A stretch of 64,000 nucleotides of DNA. Origin: Prevotellaceae bacterium KH2P17. GTDB taxonomy: Bacteria > Bacteroidota > Bacteroidia > Bacteroidales > Bacteroidaceae. Shown here one piece after another: positions 63,293-64,000 of this stretch (the stretch's first letter is position 1; every line of letters begins with the position of its first letter). The stretch is from contig FZRE01000011.1 of the NCBI GenBank assembly GCA_900199655.1, positions 1 through 64,000 on the forward strand. Direction: 5' to 3'. The notes under the pieces were generated by a model, which saw only the letters and a program-made list of their open reading frames with translations, was not told the DNA's origin and ran no database searches. Made by a program: the position numbers and the translations under genes.

Positions 63293-63300
63293 TAATTTTA
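63293..63300 (+). promoter_or_regulatory. rmuC promoter
   Basis: TATATTTG, 13 bp before the rmuC ATG. No TTTG lies at the usual spacing upstream. Confidence 0.55.
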
Positions 63301-63313
63301 AAAACTTACACCG

Positions 63314-64000
63314 ATGGAAATTGTATTGGCCGTTATAGCATTGGTGGCAGGCATCGTTATTGGTTATCTGCTCGCCCGCAGCAAGAGTGGCGAGCAGGTA
63401 GGGAGCGTTGCCGCCCAGCGCGATGTGCTGCAAAGTAAATTGGACGGACTGCAGGAGCAGTTGAAAGAGACAAGAGACAAGGCTGCGCAGGATTTGCTGA
63501 ATGCTCGCGGGCAGGCAGCTGATGCGCAGCACGAGCTGAAAAACGACTACGAGCAGCAGCTGGCCAAGGCCGAGACGCTGCGGGAAAAACAGCTGGCAGA
63601 GATGAAGGATAGTTACGAAAAGCAGCTTGCCGCCATCAAAGAGCAGCACCGGGAGCAGATGCTGCAGCAATCGGCCCTTATCAAGGAGCAGATAAAAACC
63701 TCGTCGGAAGAAATTCTGAAACAGCGTTCGGATGAATTGTCGGCCACTAATCGCGAGCAGTTGTCGGCTATTTTGAACCCTTTGCACGAGAACTTAAAGC
63801 AAATGAAGGAAGCCGTTGAGAAAAGCGACCGCCAGCAAACCACGACCATGGAGCGCCTGGATGCCTCTATCAAGGAAAACCTGCGGCAGGCACAGGAGGT
63901 TGGCGAACGAGCTGACAAGCTGGCCAAGGCCCTGACGGGCGAGAACAAGACGCAAGGCAGCTTCGGTGAATTCAATCTCCGAGAGAAGCTCTTGGCTATG
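63314..64000 (+). CDS. rmuC: DNA recombination protein RmuC, 5' part
   Basis: The first 229 codons of RmuC; the gene runs off the window. An N-terminal membrane helix (IVLAVIALVAGIVIGYLLA) is followed by a long coiled coil with Gln/Glu/Lys heptads to about residue 205. ALTGENKTQGSFGEFNLREK is the start of the RmuC domain, which has a nuclease-like fold and limits DNA inversion rearrangements. ATG at 63314 begins directly with the membrane helix, and a promoter box lies 13 bp upstream. Confidence 0.9.
   Translation, partial: MEIVLAVIALVAGIVIGYLLARSKSGEQVGSVAAQRDVLQSKLDGLQEQLKETRDKAAQDLLNARGQAADAQHELKNDYEQQLAKAETLREKQLAEMKDSYEKQLAAIKEQHREQMLQQSALIKEQIKTSSEEILKQRSDELSATNREQLSAILNPLHENLKQMKEAVEKSDRQQTTTMERLDASIKENLRQAQEVGERADKLAKALTGENKTQGSFGEFNLREKLLAM

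Larger units (their letters stand above)
62581..63313. other. 733-bp divergent gap between rpoD and rmuC
   Basis: Holds the rpoD promoter, family A copy 6, an A/T-rich stretch from about 63080 to 63310 with an imperfect inverted repeat, and the rmuC promoter. The region 62700-62940 shows no gene or repeat I can support. Confidence 0.6.

Noticed and set aside
1..64000. Mobile elements, prophage or transferred island
   Set aside because: No transposase, integrase, phage or conjugation gene was seen, gene order is of core type, and coding style is even across the window.

Overview
The window looks like chromosomal DNA of a Bacteroidota member, most likely Prevotellaceae. The evidence is the promoter form TAnnTTTG (often with an upstream TTTG) before many genes, the near absence of Shine-Dalgarno sites, a short primary sigma factor, a fused LpxC-FabZ protein, the rpmB-rpmG-DUF4295 cluster, and many Bacteroidota-specific families (DUF5686, DUF5715, DUF4295). 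I see no insertion sequence, prophage, CRISPR array or resistance island. The content is a conserved core chromosome with about 57 protein genes, a short leader peptide, and three tRNA genes.

Layout. 1-3.2 kb: rpsP, a PafA-like phosphatase and a small mutarotase-like gene. 3.2-13.1 kb (minus strand): PIF1-like helicase, bifunctional penicillin-binding protein, miaA, the lipid A genes lpxA, lpxC-fabZ and lpxD, and an HD phosphohydrolase. 13.5-20.6 kb (minus): a run from phoH through purC, menaquinone methyltransferase, aroE, purM, prfA and two tiny membrane proteins to pyrF. 20.8-29.3 kb: exported proteins, a GH10-like glycosidase with a sorting-type tail, cstA, a beta-barrel protein, recR, a glycosyltransferase, a GNAT enzyme and two tRNA-Asp genes. 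29.6-40.7 kb: ZIP transporter, hcp, DUF4375 protein, smpB, metH, HAD phosphatase, map, tsaD, pncC and the L28-L33 cluster. 40.9-50.6 kb: ispE, dnaB, the leu operon (leuA-leuC-leuD-cimA-like-leuB) and a TPR protein. 50.7-64 kb: a purine salvage pair (permease, xpt), tRNA-Ser, an AddAB-type helicase-nuclease pair, a DUF5686 outer-membrane protein, rpoD and the start of rmuC.

Two non-coding systems stand out. First, the leu operon has a complete transcription attenuator: promoter, a 29-codon leader peptide with 12 Ile/Leu/Val codons, a terminator just before leuA, and an alternative 8-bp antiterminator helix. Second, eight intergenic elements in two sequence families share one design: three palindromic words set at exactly 22-bp pitch inside terminal inverted repeats. 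Six copies use the word CGACAnnTGTCG in an 82-bp unit (one copy lacks a matching right end) and two use CTTCAAGnnnCTTGAAG. Their ends show compensatory changes, so the fold seems to be maintained. All lie between genes.

Functionally the window joins envelope building (PBP1A, lipid A, isoprenoid and menaquinone steps), purine, pyrimidine and branched-chain amino acid synthesis, translation (S16, L28, L33, RF1, SmpB, TsaD, MiaA, Map), and DNA replication and repair (DnaB, RecR, AddAB, RmuC, PIF1-like helicase). All product calls come from reading motifs and family resemblance; no database search was run.
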